A DNA stretch of 34,260 nt. Origin: Propionibacteriaceae bacterium (lineage in GTDB: Bacteria > Actinomycetota > Actinomycetes > Propionibacteriales > Propionibacteriaceae). The stretch covers positions 1-34,260 of the forward strand of contig JAUNUF010000019.1 in NCBI GenBank assembly GCA_030538315.1. The letters run 5' to 3'. The translations under genes and the position numbers were made by a program. Every line of letters starts with the position of its first letter. The first letter of the stretch is position 1. A model generated the notes under the pieces. That model saw only the letters and a program-made list of their open reading frames with translations, ran no database searches and was not told the origin of the DNA. Below are positions 7,536 to 16,416 of the stretch, piece by piece.

Positions 7536-8942
7536 TCAGTAGGCGCCGCGTGAGCTGAGTACCGCGCGTACCGTCCGTACGAGGATGGAAATGTCCTGCA
7601 CCATGGACCAGTTGTCCACGTAGTAGAGGTCCAAGCGAACGGCGTCGTCCCAGCTAAGGTCCGAGCGTCCGGAGACCTGCCAAAGGCCTGTCAATCCAGG
7701 CCGCACGTCGAGACGGCGCCTAACGTGAGACTTGTACTGCTTGACTTCGTCTTCAAGGGCGGGGCGCGGGCCGATGAGGCTCATTTCGCCCTTGAGTACG
7801 TTGAAGAGCTGGGGCAGCTCGTCGATGGAGAAGCGCCGGATGAAGCCCCCGATGCGGGTGACGCGCGGGTCCTTCTTCATCTTGAAGAGTGCACCGTCAG
7901 ATTCGTTCTTGTCCTCAAGTTGCTCGGCTCGGATCCTCTCAGCATCCACCACCATAGAGCGGAACTTGTATAGCTCGAAGAGCTTGCCGCCACGTCCCAC
8001 GCGCCATTGCTTGAAGAGCACCGGGCCGCCGTCCTCAAGTTTCACCAGCAGTGCGGTGACGAGAAGCAGCGGTGAGGCGACGATGAGGATCAAGCAGGTG
8101 AGCGCCACATCGAATGAACGTTTGGTGGTTGTGAGCGCCTTCTCTGCCCGCGGGCGTTCCACATGCATGAGGGGAATGCCTGCCACAGGGCTGACGCTGA
8201 TGCGCTGTGCCGCGATATCAGTCATGGCGGGAGCCACCACCATCTCGACGTGCTGTTTCTCCAACTTGCGTGCGAGAGCGTTGAATTCGTTGCCGCGACG
8301 CACTGAACCCGCAGAGAAGATGACGGCACCGATCTTGTGCTCGGTGATGAGCTCTGTGATTGAGTCGGCAGAGCCTAAAATGGGGATTTCCTCGAGCTCG
8401 CTCAGTTCTGCGTCATCGTTGATGACGATTCCAATGGGTGAGTACCCCAACCAAGGCTCGCGCCGAAGCACCTCAAGCACATCGGTGACGGCATCCTGGT
8501 TGCCCACCACCATAGTGCGAATGACACTTTGGCCGCGTCTCCGGAGAGCGTGAAGAAGCCGCCTGGCCACGATGCGTCCCAGGAACAGAAGGGGTACGCC
8601 AATGATGAGCAGGAACGCGAGAAATCCGCGGGAGAGGGGGTAGTTGAAGAGGAAAGCCAACAGGCCCACAGCCATGAGGTAGGTCACCGACGTATTGATG
8701 ACTTCGCGGTACTCCTCAACTCCTGCACCCCAGTGGCGTTGACGATAGACGTCAGCCAGTAGGAGGGCCGCCATCCAAGCGACGACGATTCCGGGCATCA
8801 GTGGCACGACGAGCCGACTAATTTCCGATCCCGAATCCTTCATGAATGGGGCCCACTCGCGCAGCCCTGCGGCAGCGATTGTTGCCAAGGTGATGAGCGT
8901 GGTGTCGACTATGAGCACAACCCAGCGAAATCTGCTTCTCAC
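7536..8942 (-). CDS. Polyprenyl-phosphate sugar phosphotransferase (WbaP/CpsE-type initiating transferase)
   Basis: This membrane enzyme puts the first sugar-phosphate on undecaprenyl phosphate. The N-terminal third holds about four membrane helices. The middle is a CoA_binding_3-like Rossmann region (IRTMVVGNQDAVTDVL). The C-terminal part is the bacterial sugar transferase domain: KRSFDVALTCLILIVASPLLL, GGPVLFKQWRVGRGGKLFELYKFRSM split by DGG, SIDELPQLFNVLKGEMSLIGPRP, and RPGLTGLWQVSGRSDLSWDD. The gene reads 468 residues from GTG 8942. A frame-internal GTG at 8981 would add 13 residues, but a TACGCT -10 box (8961-8966) and a purine-rich Shine-Dalgarno favour 8942. It is transcribed divergently from the Wzz/BY-kinase gene. 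The sugar (glucose, galactose or other) cannot be told. Confidence 0.93.
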   Translation of the reverse strand: MRSRFRWVVLIVDTTLITLATIAAAGLREWAPFMKDSGSEISRLVVPLMPGIVVAWMAALLLADVYRQRHWGAGVEEYREVINTSVTYLMAVGLLAFLFNYPLSRGFLAFLLIIGVPLLFLGRIVARRLLHALRRRGQSVIRTMVVGNQDAVTDVLEVLRREPWLGYSPIGIVINDDAELSELEEIPILGSADSITELITEHKIGAVIFSAGSVRRGNEFNALARKLEKQHVEMVVAPAMTDIAAQRISVSPVAGIPLMHVERPRAEKALTTTKRSFDVALTCLILIVASPLLLVTALLVKLEDGGPVLFKQWRVGRGGKLFELYKFRSMVVDAERIRAEQLEDKNESDGALFKMKKDPRVTRIGGFIRRFSIDELPQLFNVLKGEMSLIGPRPALEDEVKQYKSHVRRRLDVRPGLTGLWQVSGRSDLSWDDAVRLDLYYVDNWSMVQDISILVRTVRAVLSSRGAY

Positions 8943-8960
8943 TTCTCCCCTCTCGCGCCT

Positions 8961-8966
8961 AGCGTA
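8961..8966 (-). promoter_or_regulatory. -10 box (TACGCT) for the initiating transferase gene
   Basis: TACGCT on the minus strand lies 18 bases before GTG 8942. A purine-rich stretch (GAGAGGGGAGAA) fills the leader and serves as ribosome-binding site. If correct, the 8981 start would lie upstream of the transcript. Confidence 0.4.
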
Positions 8967-9021
8967 TCCACCTCGGGACACGTGTGCACCGCACGTGAAC
9001 AGGGGGCCCTCAGTTTGGGCC

Positions 9022-9027
9022 TATAAT
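9022..9027 (+). promoter_or_regulatory. Consensus -10 (TATAAT) for the Wzz/BY-kinase operon
   Basis: A perfect TATAAT lies 57 bases before ATG 9085. The -35 is weak (TGAACA at 8996-9001, spacing 20). The resulting leader of about 50 bases ends in a GGGAG ribosome-binding site ten bases before the ATG. This probably drives the plus-strand run beginning at 9085. Confidence 0.55.
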
Positions 9028-9084
9028 GCACTGAACCTGACGCGGCTGGTATAGCCTCCACTTTACCCTGGGAGTAATCGACTC

Positions 9085-10620
9085 ATGACTCTGTTGGATC
9101 TGGTGAGGCTCGTCCGCCATAACCTGCGCATCATCCTCGTGGCGGCGATTATTGGGCTAGGGGCCGCTGCTGGATACGCTGCGCTGCAGCCTGTGGTGTA
9201 TCAGTCTCAGGCAACCGGGGTGGTGGTTGCAGGTGACGCATCAACCGTCGGCGGCGCAATGAGCGGCTCCGCCCTCGCACAGTCGCGTGCAGGCACCTAT
9301 GCCATGTTGGCTGGTACCTCCGAGGTCAAGAAGCGGGCTTCGGAGTACGAAGAGATCAAGGCTGCGCCGGACGCGCTGACCGGGTCGCTCAGCGGCGAGG
9401 TTGTGGGGGCGTCCAACATGCTCCGCATCACTGCCACCGGAACTTCCGGTGAGAACGCACGCCTCTTGGCGGATGCTGGGTTGAAGGCAGTTGGGGAGGA
9501 AGCCCTCCGGCTGGAGACGATGACCTCCGAACAAGGCGGGCAGATCAGCCCCGAGAGCGTGGCCGTGCGCATTGCTCCCTATATTCAGGCCGATGCCTCT
9601 TCGCAGCCTGTCTCGCCCGATTGGTTCAAGCTTCTGGGCCTTGGCCTGCTCGGGGGGCTTGGCTTGGGTGCCGTCACCGCGTTCTTGCGTTACAAGCTGG
9701 ATGTCAAGGTGCGAACCATGGCCCAGGTGGAGGAAGAGACAGGCCGGTCTGTTCTCGCAGTGATTCCCGATTCCAAGGAACTGGCCAAGCACCGCGATGG
9801 TACCCCCATCAAACTGTCGGAGTTGGGTGCAGCGGGTGAGGCGTTACGTCAGCTACGTACCAACTTGCGCTATGTGGATGTCGACAACCCTCCACGTGCC
9901 GTCGTTGTCACCTCCGCCACCCCGGCGGAAGGCAAGTCCACCATTTCCTCGCTGTTGGCGGTGTTGGTGGCCCGTTCAGGGCAACCAGTGGTGTTGGTTG
10001 ACGCCGATCTCCGCAAGCCCGTGCAGCACAAGATCTTCAGTGCGGACCACGGTGTTGGTCTTGCTCAGGTGCTGGTTGGCGACGTAGGAATAGCTGACGC
10101 GCTTCAGCCCACCAACGAGCCGAATCTGAAGGTGCTCACCTCCGGCAAGGTTCCCTCCAACCCGTCAGAGATGGTGGGTTCGCGCCGCATGAGGAACCTC
10201 ATCACAGAACTTTCGAAGCAGTACTTCGTCATCATCGACGCCCCTCCCATCTTGGCGGTAACCGATGCGGGCCTGCTGGGCGCCGCAACAGACGGCGTGG
10301 TTCTGGTCACTCGCGTCGGGCGTACCCAGCGCGAGCAGCTGCGCATGTCGGTCAAGCTGGTGGAGCAGGTGGGCGGCAACATCTTGGGGACCGTCATGCA
10401 CCGCGCCCCGCGCAAGTCAATGGGTGACGTGATCTACGGCGCCGGCTACGGCGGCAGCTACCAGACTTACTACGGCACGGGGTACTACACCGACGGTGGC
10501 GTCCAGGAGGATCCCACTCCGATCACCGCCGTTCCTACGGGGCCTCGGACGTCACCTGGGCAGGAGCGGAACGTGCCGGACTGGGCATCAGACGAGCACT
10601 CGCCTCAGGGGCCACACTGA
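9085..10620 (+). CDS. Wzz-type chain-length regulator fused to BY-kinase
   Basis: One 511-residue protein joins the two parts that firmicutes keep separate (CpsC and CpsD). Residues 1-205 are a Wzz domain with membrane helices at about 14-34 and 183-202 flanking an extracellular segment. Residues 240-450 are the bacterial tyrosine kinase: Walker A TPAEGKST (279-286), Walker A' VLVDADLRKP (303-312), Walker B VIIDAPP (382-388). The tail from 451 to 468 holds seven tyrosines (YGAGYGGSYQ, TYYGTGYY), the autophosphorylation cluster. It controls polymer length and export by cycling phosphorylation; the LMW phosphatase at 963-1493 is the likely antagonist. The start ATG has a GGGAG site. One base separates its stop from the next GTG. 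Confidence 0.95.
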   Translation: MTLLDLVRLVRHNLRIILVAAIIGLGAAAGYAALQPVVYQSQATGVVVAGDASTVGGAMSGSALAQSRAGTYAMLAGTSEVKKRASEYEEIKAAPDALTGSLSGEVVGASNMLRITATGTSGENARLLADAGLKAVGEEALRLETMTSEQGGQISPESVAVRIAPYIQADASSQPVSPDWFKLLGLGLLGGLGLGAVTAFLRYKLDVKVRTMAQVEEETGRSVLAVIPDSKELAKHRDGTPIKLSELGAAGEALRQLRTNLRYVDVDNPPRAVVVTSATPAEGKSTISSLLAVLVARSGQPVVLVDADLRKPVQHKIFSADHGVGLAQVLVGDVGIADALQPTNEPNLKVLTSGKVPSNPSEMVGSRRMRNLITELSKQYFVIIDAPPILAVTDAGLLGAATDGVVLVTRVGRTQREQLRMSVKLVEQVGGNILGTVMHRAPRKSMGDVIYGAGYGGSYQTYYGTGYYTDGGVQEDPTPITAVPTGPRTSPGQERNVPDWASDEHSPQGPH

Positions 10621-10621
10621 C

Positions 10622-11836
10622 GTGAGCGTAGCGACAGCCCGAGGGCAGGGCCCCGCCCCTCGGCGGGCGCTACTGCGAGAATCGGTAGCCGAGCGCGCCG
10701 CCGTCTGGGCAAGCAGCTTCTACCCCCTGGATGCGGTGTTGTTTGGGCTGTTTGTCTTCGACAGGGTCAGTACCCCAATCGCTGGTCTCCCAATGGGCGT
10801 GGCTCTTGCCGTTGCTTTGGTGGGTTTGGCTGCGTTCAAGCCTGCAGCACGAGAAGTGAAGCGGCTGGGCTGGGTAGTGGCCCTGTTCTTGGTGCTGGTC
10901 GTTTATCTTGCGATCGTTTCTGACATCAATGGAGCGGACTGGGAACAGCGTTTGCTGCGCGTTGTCATCATCTTCGCCTTGGCCTACGTCGTTGCCCAGG
11001 GGCGCTACCACATGCCCTCCGCCATGTTTGGCCTGGGCTTCGCGGCCGTCGGCAACGCCGCTGCCTTTTACGCCGGATTGACGACCAATAATTATCCCCC
11101 GTTCCTCACCGGGTTCTGGGGTGATAAGAACGTGGCAGGCTTGTGGTACGCGGTGGTGCTCGCAGCGGGCTTCGTCACGTTGCGCCGTTGGTACTCGAAG
11201 GTCATGTGGCTGGCTGGCTTCGGCGTCCTGTTGTTCCTGACGGGATCACGAACATCGATCGCCGCTGCGGTGCTGGCATTGGCATGGGGGGCGCTCCGGG
11301 GCCGAGTGGGGGTATTCGGTCGTTGGCTCCTGGTCCTCCTCGGTATCGGTGCTCTAATCTTGGTTGAAGAGCGCTACGCGCGGATCGGCGTTTTCGCTGA
11401 TCGCGAGGGGACAGACTGGTTCCGGGAATTGGTCACGTTGGCCATGGCGGAGAAGGCCGATGTGGCGCCATGGTACGGGATGGGCTTGACGTCATCGATT
11501 GTTCGGTTGCCAGGTGGGCGCTGGGCATACTTCCATGATTCGTATCTCGCGCTGCGCGTCGAGGGTGGATATCTGCTGGTGGGCTTTTTCCTTGTGTTGT
11601 TCGTTGTAATGGGTCTAGGCCTTTTCAGCCGCAAGATCAATGTGTCGCCTGAAACGCTGATGTTCGAGGCTGCGGTTGTTGTCATCTTGGTGTGTGCTTG
11701 GAAACTCGGCGAGGTGTTCTTCACCTCGATCGCAGCCATCGCCATTGGTGCGTTACTGGGCGCAAAGTACGGGGTGCCTTTGTCTGGGCCCGAGGACTCC
11801 GAGGCCATACCCTCGAGAGGCGATCGGGCGCTGTGA
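10622..11836 (+). CDS. O-antigen ligase/polymerase (Wzy-like) membrane protein
   Basis: This is a 404-residue polytopic protein with about ten to twelve hydrophobic segments. Two features point to the Wzy_C/O-antigen-ligase superfamily: a larger periplasmic-type loop in the last third (RFVADREGTDWFRE-like region with several charged residues, then PGGRWAYFHDSYLALRVEGG) and the motif GDKNVAGLWYAVVLA followed by LTGSRTSIAAAVLALAWG. Proteins of this type polymerise or transfer undecaprenyl-linked repeat units outside the membrane. GTG 10622 is chosen because it directly follows the kinase stop; a longer frame from 10496 would overlap that gene by 125 bases. The stop overlaps the next start (GTGA). 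Polymerase is favoured over ligase because of the operon with Wzz/BY-kinase. Confidence 0.85.
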   Translation: MSVATARGQGPAPRRALLRESVAERAAVWASSFYPLDAVLFGLFVFDRVSTPIAGLPMGVALAVALVGLAAFKPAAREVKRLGWVVALFLVLVVYLAIVSDINGADWEQRLLRVVIIFALAYVVAQGRYHMPSAMFGLGFAAVGNAAAFYAGLTTNNYPPFLTGFWGDKNVAGLWYAVVLAAGFVTLRRWYSKVMWLAGFGVLLFLTGSRTSIAAAVLALAWGALRGRVGVFGRWLLVLLGIGALILVEERYARIGVFADREGTDWFRELVTLAMAEKADVAPWYGMGLTSSIVRLPGGRWAYFHDSYLALRVEGGYLLVGFFLVLFVVMGLGLFSRKINVSPETLMFEAAVVVILVCAWKLGEVFFTSIAAIAIGALLGAKYGVPLSGPEDSEAIPSRGDRAL

Positions 11837-12906
11837 GGGTCGGCTGGTTGGATGCCGCGCGGGGGCTTGGCATCGTGGCAATTGTCATCGGACACAGCTA
11901 CATTCCAGGCCAGGAAACTGAGCCGCTACTGGTGCTTCTCTACTCATTCCATGTGCCCCTCTTCTTGTTCTTGGCTGGTCTCACCTTCGACCCGTCCAAG
12001 TACAGGCTGGCGCGCTTGTTGCGACGCAAGGGGAGAACCGTCGTGCTTCCCTACTTCATCTGGGCGCTCGTGTCGATCCCCGTGTTCGTCGTGTTGGGCA
12101 CGCTCGCAGCCGAAGGCCTAGGGCGAGGAGCGCGTTCCTTTCAGTTGGGTGACTCGCTAGTAGGCATGCTGTGGTCGAACCCTGATGGGGGCGCGATGAA
12201 GTGGAACACGCCGTTGTGGTTCCTGACGGCCTTGTTCACGACGCAGCTTGTCTACTGGGGTCTGTGTTGGCTCATGAAAGGGTCCCTGCGCCAACCGTGG
12301 CTGATCCTGGGAGCTTCGCTCGTCATCAGTTGGCTGAGCTTGGCTTTCCTCTCCCCGCTCGACCCCCCATGGAGCTTGGAGCGGGTGGGGATCCTCCTGC
12401 CCTTCTTCGCCCTGGGTTCTCTGGTAGGGCCATGGGCTCTCAGGATCCAAGGTGAGGGTCGTCGGGGATGGGCGTTGCTGGGGGGTGCTTTGATGCTCGG
12501 GGCGGCTTTCGGAGTGGCCATGGCCAATGGGCCTGTGGACTACGTTACGAAGCACTTTGGTTCATACGGATTGTTCTTGCTCGCCGCTTCTCTGGGTGTC
12601 GCAGGCGTTCTTCTGCTTGCCTTAGGGTTGGGAGAGAGTCGGTTGTTGCGGTACCTCGGTGGGGCGTCACTGACCATCCTAGTTCTGCACAAGTTTCCGG
12701 TCGTCGCAGCGCAGGTAATGATTGCGCGCACGGGATTCGGGGGCTCCTCGATGGACACGTTGGTGATTGTTGCCGTGGCCGGGATGGCAATGCTGGCCAG
12801 CGTTGCCTTCCACCCGCTGCTTCGACGGTGCTTCCCCGTCTCCATCGGGCTATCGACCCCTAACCGTCGTGGTGGCCCACGCGCGGGGAAACCTGCATCC
12901 GCGTAG
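11833..12906 (+). CDS. Acyltransferase 3 family membrane O-acyltransferase
   Basis: This 357-residue protein starts at GTG 11833, overlapping the polymerase stop by four bases. The N-terminus has the family opening: WLDAARGLGIVAIVIGHSY with the catalytic-type His 21, then FHVPLFLFLAGLTF. About ten membrane segments follow, with conserved WFLTALFTTQLVYW and a late HKFP segment. Such proteins move an acetyl or other acyl group across the membrane onto sugars of the growing repeat unit. There is no fused SGNH domain, unlike the protein at 27248-29299. The acyl group and the acceptor sugar are unknown. A longer frame from 11692 lies inside the polymerase gene and is rejected. Confidence 0.88.
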   Translation: MRVGWLDAARGLGIVAIVIGHSYIPGQETEPLLVLLYSFHVPLFLFLAGLTFDPSKYRLARLLRRKGRTVVLPYFIWALVSIPVFVVLGTLAAEGLGRGARSFQLGDSLVGMLWSNPDGGAMKWNTPLWFLTALFTTQLVYWGLCWLMKGSLRQPWLILGASLVISWLSLAFLSPLDPPWSLERVGILLPFFALGSLVGPWALRIQGEGRRGWALLGGALMLGAAFGVAMANGPVDYVTKHFGSYGLFLLAASLGVAGVLLLALGLGESRLLRYLGGASLTILVLHKFPVVAAQVMIARTGFGGSSMDTLVIVAVAGMAMLASVAFHPLLRRCFPVSIGLSTPNRRGGPRAGKPASA

Positions 12907-12943
12907 GCTGGGGGTGAACGTTGACGAATGAAAGGGGCTGTGT

Positions 12944-13837
12944 GTGCGTGTCCTTGTGTCTGGAGCTGACGGTTTCATCGGGGGGTGGCTGTCTCGTGCA
13001 CTGCTCCGACGGGGTGACGATGTGGTTGCCTTGGTGCGTGACGGGCGGACGGCCCCTGACTGCACAGAGAAGTTAGTTTGCGACATCTCGTGCTACGAGG
13101 CCCTGCCGCATCTTCTCAAGGACAAAGACATTGCTGCTTTCGTGCATCTGGCTTGGGACGGTATTGAGGGACCAGCGTTTCTGGATCACAGGCGTCAGTT
13201 GGGTAGCGCTGCCGCGGCAGTCGATGCAGTGAAGGCCTGCGCGGAGGTTGGTATCAGTCACTTCATCCAAGTTGGTAGCGTCAATCAGTATGAGCTGCTG
13301 GGCTTGGATCACAAGGCTCAGGCCCCACGGATGGCCAACACGTACTCGGCCGCCAAGTTGGCGGCGGAGCACATGGGCAGGGCTTTCGCCGCTCGGCTGA
13401 GAGTCCGGTTTAATGCCGTCAGGCTCGCAATGACCTACGGCGAGGGTAATCGCTCCTCAATGCTCCCCAACGTGGTGATGAGACAACTCTTGGCGGGCCG
13501 AGTGCCCAAGCTCATTGCTGGGGAGGGGCGATATGACCTCATCCACGTTTCTGACGCAGTTGGTGGGTTGCTGGCCGTCCTGGATGGTGGACGGGACCAA
13601 CAGACGTATTTCGTCGGGCACCGGGAGGAACGTACCTTCCGGCAGATTGTGGAAGGTATCCGGGACGCGATTGTTCCTGAGGGTGTGTTGGATTTCGGTG
13701 CATACCCGGAGGACAACCACATCGACTTTGATCTGATCGATACCGAAGCGCTGACGCGCGACACGGGCTACAGACCAAGGGCAGATTTCGAGGAGACAGT
13801 GCGCGCTACTGCGACATGGTTAGGGGAGAACCCGTGA
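12944..13837 (+). CDS. NAD-dependent epimerase/dehydratase (extended SDR)
   Basis: This is a 297-residue extended short-chain dehydrogenase. The NAD-binding GADGFIGGW is at residues 7-15, a serine-containing QVGSVNQYE at 109-117, and the catalytic YSAAK at Y134/K138. The substrate half carries [21 protein letters not shown], typical of nucleotide-sugar epimerases and reductases. It probably remodels a nucleotide-activated sugar of the repeat unit (4-epimerisation or 4-keto reduction); the exact sugar is not readable. GTG 12944 has AAAGGGG seven bases before it and a TAGGCT box at 12904-12909 inside the end of the previous gene, so this gene may have its own promoter. Its stop overlaps a short GTG frame leading to the next gene. 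Confidence 0.88.
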   Translation: MRVLVSGADGFIGGWLSRALLRRGDDVVALVRDGRTAPDCTEKLVCDISCYEALPHLLKDKDIAAFVHLAWDGIEGPAFLDHRRQLGSAAAAVDAVKACAEVGISHFIQVGSVNQYELLGLDHKAQAPRMANTYSAAKLAAEHMGRAFAARLRVRFNAVRLAMTYGEGNRSSMLPNVVMRQLLAGRVPKLIAGEGRYDLIHVSDAVGGLLAVLDGGRDQQTYFVGHREERTFRQIVEGIRDAIVPEGVLDFGAYPEDNHIDFDLIDTEALTRDTGYRPRADFEETVRATATWLGENP

Positions 13838-13878
13838 ACGATTGGGCCTCTCTAATCGAATCCGGATGGAGGAATTGA
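13834..13878 (+). other. 14-codon frame bridging epimerase and acetyltransferase genes
   Basis: GTG 13834 overlaps the epimerase stop (GTGA), reads [14 protein letters not shown] and stops in TGATG, overlapping the acetyltransferase ATG 13878. Both junctions have the overlap geometry used for translational coupling elsewhere in this operon. It may serve only to pass ribosomes on, or be chance. No function is claimed. Confidence 0.25.
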
Positions 13879-14414
13879 TGATTAGATGGTTTCTGGAGAA
13901 ACTTCCTGGCCTGAGATTTCGCCAAGGTCAACTCTGGGGCGTTCTCTACCGGAGGGCTTTCGGGCATTTTGGGCCAGGGACGGTGTTGATGCGGCCCCTG
14001 ATGCTGCAACGTATGGAACACATCACGATTGGGAGAGGCAACCTTTTCCGTGATGGTGCTTGGCTTGCCTCGGAAGGGCCGCACGCTCCTCTCACAGTGG
14101 GAGACCACAACTACTTCGGTCACCGGGTTCACCTTCACGCTGGTGATGTTGTTCGAATTGGTTCGGGGGTCATGTTTGCCGACAATGTGTACTTAGGTAA
14201 CTCGGTGCACGGTAGGGAAGATCACGAGGTGATCACCAGCGGCGGTCGGATCTCTATCGGTGACGGGGTCTTTCTCGGCCAGAATGTCGTCGTCCTAGGT
14301 GGGGTGACGGTTGGCGATGGCGCGACCGTGGGAGCTGGTGCGGTTGTCACGAAGGACGTTCCGCCTGGTGCGGTCGTGGGTGGGGTCCCGGCGAGGATCC
14401 TTCCGCAGAAGTGA
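13878..14414 (+). CDS. Hexapeptide-repeat O-acetyltransferase (WbbJ/LacA-like)
   Basis: This 178-residue protein is built mostly of left-handed beta-helix repeats: [78 protein letters not shown]. The closing [17 protein letters not shown] is the classical end of acetyl-CoA dependent sugar acetyltransferases; [10 protein letters not shown] occupies the place of the active-site His loop. It is cytoplasmic, acting on a sugar nucleotide or lipid-linked sugar. ATG 13878 has GGAGG five bases upstream; ATG 13866 in the same frame is an alternative, the frame opening at 13842 is not supported. AT-rich codons in the first 30 residues (ATTAGATGG) differ from the neighbours and hint at separate origin. 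Confidence 0.88.
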   Translation: MIRWFLEKLPGLRFRQGQLWGVLYRRAFGHFGPGTVLMRPLMLQRMEHITIGRGNLFRDGAWLASEGPHAPLTVGDHNYFGHRVHLHAGDVVRIGSGVMFADNVYLGNSVHGREDHEVITSGGRISIGDGVFLGQNVVVLGGVTVGDGATVGAGAVVTKDVPPGAVVGGVPARILPQK

Positions 14415-15412
14415 CTCGGCTACTCATTATCAGCCCTTCTTTCCACGGTTACTGGAAGTCTATTCAGGGCGCTTTTGAAGCTTTGGGATACCAGGTAGCC
14501 ACACACCGATACGACCATGCCTCGAAAATGGAGAAGTTGTACAACAAGCTCCGACACGAGTTGCCTGGGCGGCTTCGGAACGACGGCGGGTATCTGTCGG
14601 AGAGCCGTGTGACGCAACGAGCCATCGTCGCACTGCGCGCATTCCGTCCGGATCGGGTGCTCGTGGTGCGGGGTGATGTACTGCAGGCGGACTTCTGGGC
14701 GGAGACTGCATCAATCAGTGTTCAGCCCGTGCTGTGGCTCTATGACGAACTGCGCAGAATGACCTACAAGCTGGAGGGCATCGGTGCGCTCGGCAGGATC
14801 GCGTCCTACAGCCCGCTGGATGTGGTGGCACTCCGAGAGCTAGGGGTTTCCGCAGAATATGTGCCTCTGGCTTTCGATCCAGGAATTAGGCTGCCTCCAC
14901 GCACAGAGACCAAGGATGTTTCGTTCATTGGTGCTAGGTTCGCCAAGCGCGAGCGGTACCTGACAGCCCTTTTCGACGCTGGGCTGCCTGTGCGGGCCTA
15001 CGGCCGCGACTGGTCCAATCACCCGGTAGACAGGCTCCGCACGTTCAGAAGGTCCCGCAACTCGATTCCTGCCGGGAGAGATCTCCCACTCAACCGTGCA
15101 TGGGGTGTGATGCGGGATTCCTTGGCCACCCTCAATATTCATGGCGATCAGGACGGCTTCACCATGCGCACGTTTGAGGCGTGTGGAGTGGGTGCCGTGC
15201 AGTTGATTGACAGGCAAGATCTCGAGGATCTGTTCGAGCCCGGACGGGAGCTCTTGACCTTCGATGAGGAGGCGGAACTGCTGGACCATGCAGAACGCGC
15301 TGTGAAATATCCGGCTGAGCTGACTGCACTCCGCGAGGCAGCGCGCCAAAGAGCTCTCAGTCAGCACACATTTGTCCACCGTGCAAGACAACTGGAGGAG
15401 TTGTGGGGCTGA
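14411..15412 (+). CDS. CgeB-like GT-B glycosyltransferase
   Basis: This 333-residue protein has the layout of the CgeB/DUF3880-glycosyltransferase group. The N-terminal domain carries [13 protein letters not shown] and ends in [12 protein letters not shown]-terminal GT-B domain follows with [43 protein letters not shown] and [18 protein letters not shown]. The stretch [16 protein letters not shown] is the sugar-nucleotide site found in this family. GTG 14411 overlaps the acetyltransferase stop (GTGA). The stop overlaps the next start by ten bases. It probably adds one sugar to the repeat unit; donor and acceptor are not readable. Confidence 0.8.
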   Translation: MTRLLIISPSFHGYWKSIQGAFEALGYQVATHRYDHASKMEKLYNKLRHELPGRLRNDGGYLSESRVTQRAIVALRAFRPDRVLVVRGDVLQADFWAETASISVQPVLWLYDELRRMTYKLEGIGALGRIASYSPLDVVALRELGVSAEYVPLAFDPGIRLPPRTETKDVSFIGARFAKRERYLTALFDAGLPVRAYGRDWSNHPVDRLRTFRRSRNSIPAGRDLPLNRAWGVMRDSLATLNIHGDQDGFTMRTFEACGVGAVQLIDRQDLEDLFEPGRELLTFDEEAELLDHAERAVKYPAELTALREAARQRALSQHTFVHRARQLEELWG

Positions 15413-16416
15413 CCTTTCCCTCTGACTTTGGAGCGTGGGAACGTTGGGAGCGACGGCGCCATGCTGTCCGTCATCTGAAGGCGTGGGTGCGCCATCGTGT
15501 CCCCCCTCAGCGGACGCTCCCGTTGGTGCTGACGGCGGCAAGTGATTCGCCCACTGCTGTTGCAGCCTTGGACGTGCTCCGCGGCACCAGTATTGATGCC
15601 CTCGTCGCTCCCATTCTTCGTTTGGGTGATGGCGGGGCGGTGGTGACACGCGGCCCCATCCCTGGAGGCATCGTGCCAGACACCTGGGTGTCATGTGAAC
15701 TCAATGGGGCGCTGCCCTCGAGCGTGAGATCAGTCCTGTCGGCGGGCAGCTATCGCAGCGTTTCTTTGCCGCTGCGGGAGTGGACTCTTCACTCAAGAGT
15801 CTCATTTTACGTTGCCCAACATGGCCTGATCACACCGTTTGCTCCGCCGTTGCCCACCCATTCGAAGCTTCTGGCGTGGAACGAGGAAGAGGGGAAGTAT
15901 TGGCGCTCGGGGCGCCGTGATGTGGATGTAACAGTGGTGGGCTCCCAGTTGCTATGGAAGGCGCGGCAACGGCCCGTTAGCACCGTTATTGAAGGGCCAG
16001 TCGTGTGGCTGGGCCAGATGCATGGCACCGAGTTGCCCCGTTCTTCCATGGCGCGTGCTGCGGAGTCCTTCTGCCTGCAGCACGGAGGCATCTACCGGCC
16101 GCATCCAGCAGAGCAGGGGCTCGCCATTAGGGCCCGGCACGCGTACTGGGCTCGCCGCGGCATGAAGTTCGAGACGTCCGCCAGGCCCCTACCAGAGTTG
16201 GCGCGCCCAATTGCCGCGGTGTTCTCATCTGGCCTCGTCGAAGGTGCGGCCCAAGGACTCCCATCTTGGGGATATCATCCACGACCACCGCGCTGGGTGG
16301 AGGAGCTATGGGAGAGGAATTCCATCGGCAGGTGGGGCGGGGCGCCAACGATCGCTCCAATCCAGCATTCAGAGCCTGCTGCCCGTATCGAGCAGATACT
16401 GCGCATGACAACATGA
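15403..16416 (+). CDS. Uncharacterised GT-like protein of the polysaccharide locus
   Basis: This 337-residue protein is of a family I cannot name. The middle contains SFYVAQHGLITPFAPPLPTHSKLLAWNEE, followed by VTVVGSQLLW. The end contains IYRPHPAEQGL and AAVFSSGLVEGAAQGLPSWGYHP. This His-Gly, RPHP and Ser/Gly-Glu-Gly order recalls GT-B transferases of the CDP-glycerol/sialyl/capsule type (HG..., HP.E..., S...E), so a role in adding a charged group or sugar is reasonable but unproven. No membrane segments or signal peptide are seen. GTG 15403 is coupled to the preceding gene with GGAGG four bases upstream. The stop overlaps the next ATG (ATGA). Confidence 0.7.
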   Translation: MGLTFPSDFGAWERWERRRHAVRHLKAWVRHRVPPQRTLPLVLTAASDSPTAVAALDVLRGTSIDALVAPILRLGDGGAVVTRGPIPGGIVPDTWVSCELNGALPSSVRSVLSAGSYRSVSLPLREWTLHSRVSFYVAQHGLITPFAPPLPTHSKLLAWNEEEGKYWRSGRRDVDVTVVGSQLLWKARQRPVSTVIEGPVVWLGQMHGTELPRSSMARAAESFCLQHGGIYRPHPAEQGLAIRARHAYWARRGMKFETSARPLPELARPIAAVFSSGLVEGAAQGLPSWGYHPRPPRWVEELWERNSIGRWGGAPTIAPIQHSEPAARIEQILRMTT

